Notes under the pieces: generated by a model
What the model was told of the DNA's origin: nothing
Seen by the model: only the letters and a program-made list of their open reading frames with translations
The model's database searches: none
Assembly (NCBI RefSeq): GCF_030733745.1
Contig: NZ_JASHIK010000012.1
Span: forward strand, 97,904 to 161,903
DNA length: 64,000 nucleotides
Source of the DNA: Stappia sp. MMSF_3263
GTDB lineage: Bacteria > Pseudomonadota > Alphaproteobacteria > Rhizobiales > Stappiaceae
Direction: 5' to 3'
Position numbers and translations under genes: made by a program
In this document: piece after piece, positions 15,428 through 25,072 of the stretch
Layout: every line of letters begins with the position of its first letter
How positions within the stretch are numbered: the stretch's first letter is position 1

Positions 15428-16978
15428 ATGCTCAACGTGCTTCTCATCACCGCCGACCAGTGGCGCGGCGACTGCCTCGGCCTTGCCGGCCACCCGCTCG
15501 TCAAGACGCCGAACATCGACGCTCTGGCACGCGAGGCGGTGTATTTCTCCCGCCACTACTGCCAGGCGGCGCCCTGCGCGCCGGCCCGCGCCTGCCTCTA
15601 TACCGGCCTCTACCAGATGACCAACCGGGTGGTGCGCAACGGCACGCCGCTCGATGCCCGCCACGACACGATCGCGCTCGCCGCCCGCCGCGCCGGCTAT
15701 GACCCGACCCTGTTCGGCTACACCGACCAGGCGGTCGACCCGCGCACCGTCTCGGGCGACGATCCCTGGCTGCGCACCTATGAGGGCATCCTGCCGGGCA
15801 TGAGCGTGCGGGTGCGCGTGCCCGAGGATCACGGGCCGTGGCTCTCATGGCTCGCCGCGCGCGGCCATGACCTGCCCGATCCGCCGCGCGACATGTGGCT
15901 TCCTTCCGAAGGCCCGGCCGATCCGCCGTCCTGCAAGCCCGCCCGCTACGGGGCGGAGGAGACCGAGACCGCCTTCCTCGTCGAGGAGTTCCTGCGCTGG
16001 CTCGGCGAGGTAGAGACCGCCCCGCCGGCGCGCGCCAAGGCCGGCGGCCGGCCTTGGTTCGCGCATCTGAGCTTCATTCGCCCGCACCCGCCCTTCATCG
16101 TGCCGGAGCCCTACGCCTCCATGTACGACCCGGCCGAGGGGCCGGGCTTCCTCGGCGCCGCCTCGCCGGAAGAGGCGGCCAGCCTGCATCCCTTCCTCGA
16201 TTATGCGGTCGACGCCCAGGACAAGGCGGACTTCGTCTGGGGGGCGAAGGGCAAGGTGCGCGACTGGGACGAGGCGACCCGCCGCCGCATCCGCGCCACC
16301 TATTGGGGCATGGTGTCGGAGGTCGACGCCCAGATCGGCCGCCTCATTGAGGGGCTGAAGGCGCGCGGCCAGTGGGAGAACACGCTGATCGTGCTCACCG
16401 CCGACCACGGCGAGATGATGGGCGACCACCAGCTCTTCTCCAAGCTCGGTTTCTACGATCAGGCCTATCACATCCCGCTGATCGTCCGCGATCCGCGCAA
16501 GCGGCAGGCGCACGGGCGCAAGGTCGAGGCCTTCACCGAATCCGTCGACGTCATGCCCACCGTGCTCGGCGCCATCGGGACGGAGGCCCCCGGCTGGCTC
16601 GACGGGGCGGCGCTGACCCCCTTCCTCGACGGCGAGACGCCGGCCGACTGGCGCGACGCCGCCCATTGGGAGTTCGATTTCCGCGAGGTCGCGACGAAGG
16701 AGGCGCAGGACCGGCTCGGCCTGCCGCTCGATGCCTGCTCGATGAGCGTCATCCGCGATGCGGACGTGAAATACGTCCATTTCGCCGGCCTGCCACCGCT
16801 GCTCTTCGACCTCGCCGCCGATCCGCACGAGACCCGCAACGTCGCCGACGACCCGGCCTATGCCTCGCTGCGCCTGCACTATGCGGAAAAGATGCTGGCC
16901 TGGCGCGCCCGCCATCTCGACCGGCGGCTGACCGGCATCGAACTCACCGAGGACGGCCCCGTCGACGCACGGGCGTAG
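15428..16978 (+). CDS. Sulfatase-superfamily phosphonate monoester hydrolase / phosphodiesterase
   Basis: 516 residues, the length of the rhizobial phosphonate monoester hydrolases that I recall (about 514). The metal motif TADQWRGD lies at residues 8-15. The catalytic Cys50 in CAPAR is the residue converted to formylglycine by a separate maturase. HLSFIRPHPPF follows, then the second metal cluster TADHGEMMGDHQL. The C-terminal half closely follows the same family: ESVDVMPTVL, HWEFDFREV, KYVHFAGLPPLLFDLAADPHE. It is expected to be cytosolic and promiscuous for phosphonate monoesters, phosphodiesters and sulfonate or sulfate esters. Start at ATG 15428; an upstream frame extension has no family match. 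No signal peptide. Confidence 0.85.
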   Translation: MLNVLLITADQWRGDCLGLAGHPLVKTPNIDALAREAVYFSRHYCQAAPCAPARACLYTGLYQMTNRVVRNGTPLDARHDTIALAARRAGYDPTLFGYTDQAVDPRTVSGDDPWLRTYEGILPGMSVRVRVPEDHGPWLSWLAARGHDLPDPPRDMWLPSEGPADPPSCKPARYGAEETETAFLVEEFLRWLGEVETAPPARAKAGGRPWFAHLSFIRPHPPFIVPEPYASMYDPAEGPGFLGAASPEEAASLHPFLDYAVDAQDKADFVWGAKGKVRDWDEATRRRIRATYWGMVSEVDAQIGRLIEGLKARGQWENTLIVLTADHGEMMGDHQLFSKLGFYDQAYHIPLIVRDPRKRQAHGRKVEAFTESVDVMPTVLGAIGTEAPGWLDGAALTPFLDGETPADWRDAAHWEFDFREVATKEAQDRLGLPLDACSMSVIRDADVKYVHFAGLPPLLFDLAADPHETRNVADDPAYASLRLHYAEKMLAWRARHLDRRLTGIELTEDGPVDARA

Positions 16979-17087
16979 CGTTGACGGGATGTCCCGGGAT
17001 GCTTCAGTGTAAGGCGTTTACAAGCGGCCACAGTGCCGGCTTGCGCCAGACGCCGAGGGGTCGGGCGCCGGGAGATATTGCGCGGTC

Positions 17088-17348
17088 ATGGTGGATATAC
17101 TGACAACGGTTTTCGAGATTTTTGTTTTTCTGTCGAAGATCGCCGTAATTCTGGTTGCACCGGTTGTCTTCACTGTTGATAGCTTCCGGCGCTTCAAGGC
17201 TCACTATGGAAAGCGCACGTTTTTCCAATTCTACACGCGCCACGCGCGGTCCGAAACGGAAACGGAAGATCCCACCGGCTTGTTTTTGGCAAAGGGGGCA
17301 GCCATGTTGGTTTGGATGGGGTTTTTTATAATAGTGAGTAATATTTGA
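17088..17348 (+). CDS. Small two-helix membrane protein, unknown function
   Basis: 86 residues. TM helix one is about residues 5-30 (VFEIFVFLSKIAVILVAP). A short basic loop follows (RRFKAHYGKRTFFQFYTRHAR), then TM helix two at the C-terminus (GAAMLVWMGFFIIVSN). Base composition is markedly more AT-rich than the flanking genes, which suggests recent transfer. Its stop overlaps the ATG of the following membrane-protein gene (TGATG), so the two are translationally coupled. No family recognised. Confidence 0.6.
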   Translation: MVDILTTVFEIFVFLSKIAVILVAPVVFTVDSFRRFKAHYGKRTFFQFYTRHARSETETEDPTGLFLAKGAAMLVWMGFFIIVSNI

Positions 17349-17725
17349 TGATTATGGCAATATTCGTTCCCGTCTTTCTGTTTCTTCTTTTTCTTCCCTT
17401 TTTGGCTTGGTGGGGGGTTTCTTTTCTTGCTGCTGTATTCTTTTATTTCGTATATATGTTCAGTAGATTTTTTGCGTCAAGAGTAGAAAATAAGTACATA
17501 AGTACTGCGATATTTTTGACGATTTTCACGCTTTTGCCGTTGGCGTTTTCATACTGTCAGGCAAAAAAATTCAGATTAACTATGGGGTCTTCAGGGAATT
17601 ATGCTTTTTTTGAGGGGGTCATGACGTTGCATGCCGCCATGGAGTTGGCTGCATCCTTTTTTGTTGTCGGGGTATTGGTTTTCCTTGCATCGGAGTTTGT
17701 TTTGTTTCTTTCGAGAAAAAGGTGA
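17348..17725 (+). CDS. Small four-helix membrane protein, unknown function
   Basis: 125 residues, about four TM segments: IFVPVFLFLLFLPFLAWWG, FFYFVYMFSRFFA, STAIFLTIFTLLPLAF and SFFVVGVLVFLASEFVLFL. A short charged C-terminus (SRKR) follows. It is encoded in AT-rich DNA and coupled to the 86-residue membrane protein by a TGATG overlap. The ATG overlapping the previous stop is used. No homologue recognised; the pair could be an immunity, phage or envelope module, but nothing in the sequence decides this. Confidence 0.55.
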   Translation: MIMAIFVPVFLFLLFLPFLAWWGVSFLAAVFFYFVYMFSRFFASRVENKYISTAIFLTIFTLLPLAFSYCQAKKFRLTMGSSGNYAFFEGVMTLHAAMELAASFFVVGVLVFLASEFVLFLSRKR

Positions 17726-17955
17726 AAAACGCCAGTCCAAGCACAGCGTTCACCAGATTCTGTCGCCCCGGAAAAGATACGCACAACTCGGGCTCATCTC
17801 CTGACCAGAGCTGTGTCCGGGTCGGATTCCCCCTGTTTTCCCTTGGGCCCTGCAAGGGTGTTTATCATCCGGTGCTTGATCCTCGTTGCGGTTCCGGCAC
17901 GATACGTCGCCGTGCACGGCGGACCCGCCTGCCCCCCCGCCATCCACCGGTCCCC

Positions 17956-18990
17956 TCACTCTCCGGCGGGGACGGGTGCGCGCCGCTTCTGCGCCGGGGC
18001 TTGCGGCGTCGGTTCCGGCAGTGGCTCCGGCGCGCCATCGCCCATCATCGCCCGGCACATCGGCCAATGCACGGTGTCGCCCAGTTCCGTCACCTCGCGC
18101 ACCACGTCGCTCACCGTCTCGCGCAGCCAGCGATGGGCGGGTTCCGCGTCGTCGCGCCCGTGCCAGATCAGCGAGACGGTGAAATCCGGCACCTCGACCG
18201 GCGGGTCGAAGATTTCCAGGTCGAGCATCTGCGCCTTGGCGAGCGCGATGCGCGCCGGCAGGCAGGCGACGAGGTCGGCCTTGGCCACCGCATAGGGCGC
18301 CATGATGAATTGCGGCAATGTCAGGAACACCCGGCGGGTCAGGCCCAGGTTGGCCAGTTCCCGGTCGACCACGCCTTCCGGTCCGCTGCGCGGGGTGACC
18401 AGGACGTGCTCGGCGGCCACGAAACCCTCGAGGCTCGGCCCGGCGGGGCCGAAACGGCCGCGTTTCGCGACCCCCACGATGCGGTCGGAGTAAAGCGGCA
18501 GCGCCCGGTGGCGCGCTTCCAGTTCGCCGGCCACCCCGATCGCCATGTCGATCTCGCCGTCGTCGAGCATCGGCGTCATGCCGGCGGCGCGGGAGTTCTT
18601 GATATGCAGGTCGAGCTTCGGCGCCGCCTGGCGGAAGCGGCCGATCAGCGCCTCCAGCAGCACCGCCATGGAATTGTCGGTCATCGCGATGCGCATTTCG
18701 CGATCGAGATTGGCCGGGTCGAAGGCAAGCGCCGGGGCGAGTGTCTCCTCGATCCGGCGCAGCGCCTCGGAAACGGGCATCGCCAGCGACTGGGCCCGCG
18801 CCGTCGGCTCCATGCCTCTCCCTGAGCGCACGAAAAGCTCGTCGTCGAACAGCGCTCTCAGCCGCGACAAGGCGTTGGACATGGCCGGTTGCGACAGGCC
18901 GATGCGGCGCGCGGCGCGTGTGACGTTGCGCTCGCTCATCAACGCGTCGAGCGCCACCAGCAGGTTCAGGTCGATGGACGATATATTCAT
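17956..18990 (-). CDS. LysR-family transcriptional regulator
   Basis: 344 residues. The N-terminal HTH region ([20 protein letters not shown], then [18 protein letters not shown]) is of the NodD/SyrM-like subgroup, followed by a periplasmic-binding-like effector domain. The family normally ends at about 300-310 residues. Here a Pro/Glu/Ala-rich tail ([18 protein letters not shown]) of roughly 30 residues follows. It is transcribed divergently from the molybdenum hydroxylase pair at 19163, which it probably controls. An imperfect dyad lies in the 172-bp intergenic region. Confidence 0.9.
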   Translation of the reverse strand: MNISSIDLNLLVALDALMSERNVTRAARRIGLSQPAMSNALSRLRALFDDELFVRSGRGMEPTARAQSLAMPVSEALRRIEETLAPALAFDPANLDREMRIAMTDNSMAVLLEALIGRFRQAAPKLDLHIKNSRAAGMTPMLDDGEIDMAIGVAGELEARHRALPLYSDRIVGVAKRGRFGPAGPSLEGFVAAEHVLVTPRSGPEGVVDRELANLGLTRRVFLTLPQFIMAPYAVAKADLVACLPARIALAKAQMLDLEIFDPPVEVPDFTVSLIWHGRDDAEPAHRWLRETVSDVVREVTELGDTVHWPMCRAMMGDGAPEPLPEPTPQAPAQKRRAPVPAGE

Positions 18991-18994
18991 CGGA

Positions 18995-19024
18995 TCAATT
19001 TTCCCGGATATCCAAAATCAATTG
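18995..19024. promoter_or_regulatory. Candidate LysR binding region between the divergent genes
   Basis: ATTTT (18999-19003 region) and AAAAT (near 19014-19018) flank the exact palindrome GGATATCC (19007-19014), about 5-35 bp upstream of the LysR start. Spacing fits a LysR autoregulatory site. The dyad is imperfect, so this is tentative. Confidence 0.35.
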
Positions 19025-19162
19025 GACGATTGTCGGAGCCTGCCCCACCTAAGGCCTTGTGGCAATCTTTCAAGACCGCCCGCGTCTTGCCCGCTGCGGA
19101 AGACGCGGCGTCCTGACGGGTCGCCACGCAAGGTTTTGACCCCGTTTTTTCAGGAGGGACGG

Positions 19163-19621
19163 ATGGTTCGTCTGAACATCAATGGCGAGGACCGCGAGAT
19201 CGATGTCGATCCCGATACCCCGCTGCTCTGGGTCCTGCGGGACGAATTGCAGATGACCGGCACGAAGTTCGGTTGCGGCATCGCCGCCTGCGGTGCGTGC
19301 ACCGTGCATCTCGACGGCACGCCGGTGCGCTCCTGCCAGACCATGGCGAGCGATGCCGAAGGCATGTCGATCGTCACCATCGAGGGCGTCGATGGCAAGG
19401 CGGCAAAGGCCGTGCAGGCCGCCTGGCGCGATCTCGACGTGCCGCAATGCGGCTACTGCCAGTCCGGCCAGATCCTCGCGGCCACCGCGCTTCTTGCCGA
19501 GACGCCGAAGCCGAGCGACGAGGACATCGACATGGCGATGAGCGGCAATGTCTGTCGCTGCGCCACCTACACCCGTATTCGCGCCGCGATCCATCGCGCC
19601 GCAGAAACGATGGAGGGCTGA
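19163..19621 (+). CDS. Molybdenum hydroxylase [2Fe-2S] subunit (isoquinoline 1-oxidoreductase alpha type)
   Basis: 152 residues. The plant-type ferredoxin cluster motif is [17 protein letters not shown], and the second helical cluster domain reads CGYCQSGQI and later [11 protein letters not shown]. It passes electrons from the molybdopterin subunit encoded next. AGGAGGG ends 4 nt before the ATG. There is no FAD subunit nearby. This two-subunit layout matches isoquinoline or aldehyde oxidoreductases that use a cytochrome acceptor. The substrate is unknown. First gene of a two-gene operon divergent from LysR. Confidence 0.92.
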   Translation: MVRLNINGEDREIDVDPDTPLLWVLRDELQMTGTKFGCGIAACGACTVHLDGTPVRSCQTMASDAEGMSIVTIEGVDGKAAKAVQAAWRDLDVPQCGYCQSGQILAATALLAETPKPSDEDIDMAMSGNVCRCATYTRIRAAIHRAAETMEG

Positions 19622-19625
19622 GCGC

Positions 19626-21845
19626 ATGCTTCACATGATGCAGAGACTTCAACAGCAGGCGATCCGTCCGACGCGGCGGTCCTTCCTGAAAATGTCGGCG
19701 GTTGCCGCCGGCGGGCTCGTCATCGGTTCGCACTTGCCGTTCTCTCCCGCCCGGGCCGCTGCCGGGGCGGGCGACGACATGTTCACCCCCTTCGTGCGCA
19801 TCTCCACCGACGGCATCGTCACGGTGCTCAACAAGCATCTCGACATGGGGCAGGGCAACGCCACCGGCCTTGCAACGCTTGTTGCCGAGGAGCTGGACGC
19901 GGCGCACGGGCAGATGCGGGCGGAGTTCGCGCCCGCCGATGTCGAGCGGTACAAGAACCTCGCCTTCGGCATGCAGGGAACCGGCGGCTCCACCGCGATC
20001 GCCAATTCCTTCGAGCAGTACCGCAAGGCCGGGGCCACGGCGCGGGCCATGCTGGTCGCGGCGGCGGCCGAGGCCTGGGGCGTGCCGGTCGCTGAAATCA
20101 CCGTCTCCGGTGGCCGGATCTCGCACGCATCTGGCAAGTCCGCCGGCTTCGGCGAGTTCGCGGAAGCGGCGGCGAAGCTCGAGGTGCCGGCCGAGGTAAC
20201 GCTGAAGTCGCCGGACCGGTGGGTCTATATCGGCAAGTCCTTCCCGCGCCTCGACGTGCCCAACAAGACGGTCGGCGCGCCGCGCACCTACGGCATGGAC
20301 GTCCAGCGCGACAACATGCTGGTTGCGGTGCTGACCCGTCCGCTCGCCTTCGGCGCGAAGGTGAAGTCCTTCGAGGCCTCCGCGGCGAAGGCGGTGAAGG
20401 GCGTCGTCGACGTCATCGAGGTGCCGGGTCACGGCGTCGCCGTGCTCGCCACCTCCACATGGCCGGCGATCAAGGCGCGCGACCTCCTCGAAATCGAGTG
20501 GGACGAGACCGGCGCGGAGACCCGCTCCTCCGACGCGCTCTATGCCGAATACCGGGAGATGGCCGAGGCCGACGGTCCGGTCTTCCGCGACGACGGCGAT
20601 GTCGCCGCCGCGCTCGAAGGGGCTGCCACGGTGGTGGAGGAGACTTTCCAGTTCCCCTACCTTGCCCATGGCATGATGGAGCCGATGGTCCTCACCATCC
20701 ATGTGGAAGGGGACAGGGCGACGCTCTGGTACCCGTCCCAGTTCCAGACTGTCGACCAGGGCACGGCCGCGGCCGTTCTCGGCATCCCGCAGGAAAATGT
20801 CACCATCGAGACACTCTATGGCGGCGGCTCCTTCGGCCGGCGCACCTCGCCCGATGCCCGCCATATCGTCGAGCTGGCGACCATTGCCAGGCTCTGGGGC
20901 AAGTCGCAGCCGATCAAGCTCGTCTACACCCGCGAGGACGACACCCGCGCCGGCTACTACCGGCCGATGGGCGTCCACAAGGTGCGCGCCGGGCTCGATG
21001 CCGACGGCAATCTCGTCGGCTGGCATCACCGCATCGTCCAGCAGTCGCTGATGACCGGCACGCTGTTCGAGCAGTACATGGTCCATGACGGCATCGACGA
21101 GACCTCGGTCGAGGGCGTCAAGGATGCGAGCTACGCCATCCCTGCCTTCAAGGGAGAGCTGCACTCGCCGAAAGTCGGTGTGCCGGTGCTGTGGTGGCGT
21201 TCGGTCGGCCACACCCAGACCGGCTATGTGGTCGAGGCGATGATCGACAAGGCGGCCCGCGCCGCCAGCGCCGATCCGCTCGCCTTCCGCCGCAGGCATC
21301 TGGAGAAGCCATCGGGCGATGCAGCGCGCGACAAGGACAATGTCCGCAAGCTCGGCGTCCTGAACAAGGTGGCGGAGATGGCCGGCTGGTCGGGTCCGGT
21401 GAATGGCGACCGCTTCCGCGGCATCGCCGTGCACAAGTCGTTCAACACCTATGTGGCGGAAGTCGCCGAGGTCAGCCGCCGCGACGACGGCACCTTCAAG
21501 GTCGAGAACGTCTGGTGTGCGGTCGATTGCGGCATCGCGGTCAACCCGGACAACGTCAAGGCGCAGATGGAAGGGGGCATCGGCTACGGCCTTGCGGCCG
21601 TCCTGTTCAGCGAGATCACGCTGACGGACGGTCACGTCGACCAGCTGAACTTCGACACCTACCGGCCGCTGCGCATCGACGAGATGCCGCGTGTCGAGGT
21701 CGAGGTCCTGGCTTCGGCCGAGGCGCCGTCCGGTGCCGGCGAGCCCGGTACCCCGCCCGTCGGCCCGGCGGTGGCGAACGCCATCCTCGCCGCCACCGGC
21801 GAGGTTCCGGCAACGCTGCCGCTGACCAATCACGGCCTCGCCTGA
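19626..21845 (+). CDS. Molybdopterin-binding oxidoreductase large subunit (IorB-like)
   Basis: 739 residues. The N-terminus has a twin-arginine signal ([19 protein letters not shown]), so the folded complex is probably exported to the periplasm with its iron-sulfur partner. Domain phrases typical of the IorB/aldehyde dehydrogenase group are [62 protein letters not shown] and [12 protein letters not shown]. The last motif, [17 protein letters not shown], holds the catalytic Glu. It hydroxylates an N-heterocycle or oxidises an aldehyde; which is not readable. The ATG is 4 nt after the stop of the iron-sulfur gene. A strong terminator follows. Confidence 0.9.
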   Translation: MLHMMQRLQQQAIRPTRRSFLKMSAVAAGGLVIGSHLPFSPARAAAGAGDDMFTPFVRISTDGIVTVLNKHLDMGQGNATGLATLVAEELDAAHGQMRAEFAPADVERYKNLAFGMQGTGGSTAIANSFEQYRKAGATARAMLVAAAAEAWGVPVAEITVSGGRISHASGKSAGFGEFAEAAAKLEVPAEVTLKSPDRWVYIGKSFPRLDVPNKTVGAPRTYGMDVQRDNMLVAVLTRPLAFGAKVKSFEASAAKAVKGVVDVIEVPGHGVAVLATSTWPAIKARDLLEIEWDETGAETRSSDALYAEYREMAEADGPVFRDDGDVAAALEGAATVVEETFQFPYLAHGMMEPMVLTIHVEGDRATLWYPSQFQTVDQGTAAAVLGIPQENVTIETLYGGGSFGRRTSPDARHIVELATIARLWGKSQPIKLVYTREDDTRAGYYRPMGVHKVRAGLDADGNLVGWHHRIVQQSLMTGTLFEQYMVHDGIDETSVEGVKDASYAIPAFKGELHSPKVGVPVLWWRSVGHTQTGYVVEAMIDKAARAASADPLAFRRRHLEKPSGDAARDKDNVRKLGVLNKVAEMAGWSGPVNGDRFRGIAVHKSFNTYVAEVAEVSRRDDGTFKVENVWCAVDCGIAVNPDNVKAQMEGGIGYGLAAVLFSEITLTDGHVDQLNFDTYRPLRIDEMPRVEVEVLASAEAPSGAGEPGTPPVGPAVANAILAATGEVPATLPLTNHGLA

Positions 21846-21861
21846 CGAAAACGAAAACGAA

Positions 21862-21893
21862 CCCGGCCCGCTCCCCTTTCGGAGTGGGCCGGG
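21862..21893 (+). terminator. Terminator of the molybdenum hydroxylase operon
   Basis: Arms at 21862-21874 and 21881-21893 pair over 13 positions with one G-T wobble, loop 6 nt, followed by CGTCTTGTG. It starts about 17 nt after the stop codon of the large-subunit gene. 21894-22118 has no gene I can support. Confidence 0.75.
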
Positions 21894-22118
21894 CGTCTTG
21901 TGCCGGAAAAAAATCGCGCCGGTGCCCCGGTGCGGTCTTTTGCTTTGCGCCCGTGCATGGAGAGAACTACGCAGGATCTCCTCTCCAAGGGTGTTACCAT
22001 CCTTGGCGGTCCTGTTGAAACTGCAACACGGCCTCGCCTGTCGGTAGCCTTTGGCAGCTGAATCGGCTTTTATCCCGAACGTGCATTGCGTTTTCCCGGG
22101 AAAGGCGAGAGCTCGGAT

Positions 22119-22850
22119 ATGCCGGAAGGCCTGAATGTCATCCTGCCGGCCGCGGGTGCCGGTACCCGCCTCGGACTGCCTTATCCCAAGGAACTGCACC
22201 GGGTGGAGGAAGGGGGCAGCCTCATCGACTATTCCCTTCGCCACATATGGCAGGCGGGTGAGGCGATCGGCAGTGTTACGCTCACCATCGTGCCGGGCAA
22301 GGAGATGGTCGCCGACTATGTCCGTTCCGTTCTTCCGGGAGTTGATGTCCGGACATGCCAGTTCAATCCCGCATACAGTGAGTGGCCGGGCAGCATTCTC
22401 TCCTCGGAACAGCTGTTCGCGGGCCGGAATGTCGTCCTTCTGCCGGATTCGGTGATAGTGATGCGCTCTGGCGAAGTCTTGTTCGAACGCTACCGCGAGG
22501 CTTTTGAAGCCGGCGAGGAGGTGGTTTTTGCCTACAAGGCCGTTGGACCAGCCGATCCGATCACATCGCTTGGAGCATTGAGGGTCGAGGGGGCATGTGT
22601 CACTGATTTCTGCGACAAACCGGATGCGGGTATCGCTTCGGACTTCAACGCGTTCTGGGCCAGCTTTGGCTTCACCGGGCCGGTCGGTCCAGGGCTGCTG
22701 GCGATGATGATGCGCTCGGTCGCAAGGGAGCGTGTCGATATCGCCGCCCTCGACGCGCGGGTCGGCGCCTTTCCTGTCGCCGACTATCTCGATCTCGGCA
22801 CTTGGCCTTCCATTCGGCGGTTCCTGAAGGGACGCGCCGATGCGGACTAA
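22119..22850 (+). CDS. Nucleotidyltransferase-like protein (sugar or choline-phosphate activation)
   Basis: 243 residues. The N-terminal NTP-binding signature is LPAAGAGTRLGLPYPKELHR: the Gly-rich loop followed by the Pro-Lys-Glu of nucleotidyltransferases. Later the catalytic-type LLPDSVIVM and the acceptor-site region VADYLDLGTWPSIRRFL at the C-terminus are visible. It should transfer a nucleotide to a sugar phosphate or similar. Start at ATG 22119; the extra N-terminal residues of the longer frame lack family match. It overlaps the following DUF4422 gene by 11 nt, so the two act together, probably in making a surface glycan. Confidence 0.8.
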   Translation: MPEGLNVILPAAGAGTRLGLPYPKELHRVEEGGSLIDYSLRHIWQAGEAIGSVTLTIVPGKEMVADYVRSVLPGVDVRTCQFNPAYSEWPGSILSSEQLFAGRNVVLLPDSVIVMRSGEVLFERYREAFEAGEEVVFAYKAVGPADPITSLGALRVEGACVTDFCDKPDAGIASDFNAFWASFGFTGPVGPGLLAMMMRSVARERVDIAALDARVGAFPVADYLDLGTWPSIRRFLKGRADAD

Positions 22851-24309
22851 GATATTCATCGCCGACCATCAGGGACGAGGCCGGCTCGCGTCCGAATTGT
22901 TTCAGCCGGTGCACATCGGTGCCGCGCTGTATCGGAGCGGAAGTGAGGCGGCAGAACGTGATGACGGATATGCCGGATCGCTTTCGGCACTGGAATCCTA
23001 CGCCGACCTGCGTTGCCTGAATCACGTTCGTCGCGTGTATTCCGATGATCTGGACATAATCGGAATCCAGCAATACCGACGTGTTTTTCATTTTCCCCCG
23101 CATGCGGGAGTGCTGCCGGACGGCGTGCTGGAGGAGGTGCATCGCACCACTCGGCTGCAGCCTTCCTATGAACTGCATGTCTCGCCTCCTGAGTTCGAGA
23201 TCTGCCTTGATCGACTACGGGAGATGACGTCATCGGACATTGAACGTCTGCTTGACGGTTGCTGCATGGTGGTCAACCGACTGCAGAGCTTGGGTGAGGA
23301 AACGCTCGAGAGCCAGTACCTGCGGACGATCTCGGCGATCTATCCCGGCGACATGCGTTATCTCGACGCCTGGTGGGACCTTAAGGAGGTTTTGCGCGAG
23401 ATGCTGCCAGGGGCGGATGTCGACCTGCTTTGCGATGAACCGACAGGCTATTTCAACAATGTGATGATTGCCCGCCGAGACGAGTTCAACGCCTACTGCG
23501 ATTTCCTGTTCGCGGCGTTGGCGCGGCTTGATCGCTGGGCAGGCGTCTATCGCCTTTTCGGGTATCTGGGCGAGCGTATCTTCACCCTCTACCTCAAGCA
23601 TCAACTCGCCATGCGGCCTGACTTCCACTTGCGTGAGTTGCCGGTTCTGGTCGAGACGGAGCACTCTCATCTTGCTCGCTTGCGGGTGCTGCCGTCTCGC
23701 CACGGTGCCACCTACGGTCTTGATGGTGCATCTGTGACACTGCACCCGTTGAACGAAGCCGGCCGGGTGCGTCTGAGTTCGGGACGGACACATGCGGTCG
23801 TCGATGTCCGGGCCGATACACCCGATCTACCGGCATTGTCGGTGTCCTTCCAGGGGCCGGAACCGGCGCGTGTCTGTTTTCGTCTTTGGTCCACCTGCCC
23901 GGGAAAGGATGTTGATGTCGATATCCGGTCTCATGCAGGGCAGCATGCCGTCCGGGTTCTGCCAGGTGCCGGGTATCACGATTTCGCCCTTTGCGCGGCT
24001 TCCACGGCGCGGTTTGATATCCGCTTTCGTTTGAGCAGGGCGGGCTCGCCGGAGGAAAGACACACACAGGTGGATATGCAGGTTGTCGGCCTCGACAGGC
24101 TGAACATCGTTCCGCAATCCGACCTGCCGCCCGGGCTGCGGGTCGCCACGCTTGCCTCCTTCGATGAGCCGGCATACCTCGCCGCCAACCCGGACTTGGC
24201 TGGAGTGTTGGCCACCGATACGACCTTCGACCCTCATCTGCATTTTCGCCAGCACGGCTTTATCGAGGGCCGCGTCCAGTCGGCGCCAGGCCAGCCGTCA
24301 GGTTCATGA
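22840..24309 (+). CDS. DUF4422 glycosyltransferase-like protein with a C-terminal extension
   Basis: 489 residues. The first about 270 residues fit DUF4422 capsule-type glycosyltransferases: IGIQQYRRVF, LDAWWDLKEVL, YFNNVMIARRDEFNAYC and YLGERIFTLYL. A beta-rich middle region follows. The C-terminus is a motif known from surface-polysaccharide proteins, YLAANPDLAGVLA, then HFRQHGFIEGR. The ATG lies inside the end of the nucleotidyltransferase gene. Base composition is lower in GC than the neighbouring catabolic genes. The pair looks like an acquired fragment of a glycan locus; acceptor and sugar unknown. Confidence 0.8.
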   Translation: MRTKIFIADHQGRGRLASELFQPVHIGAALYRSGSEAAERDDGYAGSLSALESYADLRCLNHVRRVYSDDLDIIGIQQYRRVFHFPPHAGVLPDGVLEEVHRTTRLQPSYELHVSPPEFEICLDRLREMTSSDIERLLDGCCMVVNRLQSLGEETLESQYLRTISAIYPGDMRYLDAWWDLKEVLREMLPGADVDLLCDEPTGYFNNVMIARRDEFNAYCDFLFAALARLDRWAGVYRLFGYLGERIFTLYLKHQLAMRPDFHLRELPVLVETEHSHLARLRVLPSRHGATYGLDGASVTLHPLNEAGRVRLSSGRTHAVVDVRADTPDLPALSVSFQGPEPARVCFRLWSTCPGKDVDVDIRSHAGQHAVRVLPGAGYHDFALCAASTARFDIRFRLSRAGSPEERHTQVDMQVVGLDRLNIVPQSDLPPGLRVATLASFDEPAYLAANPDLAGVLATDTTFDPHLHFRQHGFIEGRVQSAPGQPSGS

Positions 24310-24380
24310 AGCTCTGATCGGCTCGACCAGCTTTACCGGGAGGCATGTCCGAATGAGGCTTGTCTGCCGCGGGGGGGATC

Positions 24381-24788
24381 TCAGCCCGGTATCTCGACCC
24401 GGATGAACGTTATCTGGCCGCCGCGCGCGAAGATCGACACGTAGACGAGCGCGTCCTGCCGCTCGATGATCCTGGCCTCGTCCGCCGAGACCACGATCAG
24501 CGATTCCATCGCCTGCCGGTGTCCCGGGTTGCCGAACCATCGGTCGTTTTCGTCCCCGGCGTGACGGATCCCGAACCGGTGGAAGTTTGCCCGGTCCTGT
24601 CTGACGATGGCTGCTGCGCTGGCAAGTCTTGTTCCTCTGGAATTGACCCTGTCCTCGGGACCCAGATAGGCCATGTAGCCGCCAATCATCCTGTCCTGTG
24701 CCCCTGCGGTCGCCGGCAACAGCAGGACGCCTGCCACAAATGCGGCAGCCGCGGTTCGGAACTCCGCTTTTCCAAAGAACATGCTCAT
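24381..24788 (-). CDS. Small secreted protein, unknown function
   Basis: 135 residues with a clear signal peptide (AAAAFVAGVLLLPATAGA, cleavage near residue 30). The mature domain of about 105 residues is mixed alpha/beta, with RMIGGYMAYLGPEDRVNSRG near the start and LVYVSIFARGGQITFIRVEI near the end. No cysteine pairs and no recognised family. It lies between the glycan cassette and the alcohol dehydrogenase, antisense to both. 24789-25072 upstream has no other gene. Confidence 0.6.
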   Translation of the reverse strand: MSMFFGKAEFRTAAAAFVAGVLLLPATAGAQDRMIGGYMAYLGPEDRVNSRGTRLASAAAIVRQDRANFHRFGIRHAGDENDRWFGNPGHRQAMESLIVVSADEARIIERQDALVYVSIFARGGQITFIRVEIPG

Positions 24789-25072
24789 TCAAACCCCTCG
24801 CGTTGGAAGCATTCGCTCCCGGTCTTGTGAAGAATGACCCAAAGTGCCGGAATCATACCGAAATCCGCTCGACGCCGCGAGACGGACAGTGCCGGCCGGT
24901 CCCGAGCCTGCCATGTCAGTGCGCCTCGCCAGCGGTTCGTCTCCCGACTTAATCTCATCGGCCGATGGCTTTTTTGCATTTCCGCAAGCACCCGTCCCCG
25001 ACCTAGCATTGCGGCGGGCGTCCGCCCGCGCCAGCCGGCTGTCGGGCGGAACAGGGCGCTCGCGGAGGGGGA

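Noticed and set aside
19374..22859. A 1161-codon open frame on the minus strand
   Set aside because: It runs antisense to the molybdenum hydroxylase and nucleotidyltransferase genes. The protein is low-complexity and Arg/Gly/Asp-rich, as expected from the complement of GC-rich codons.
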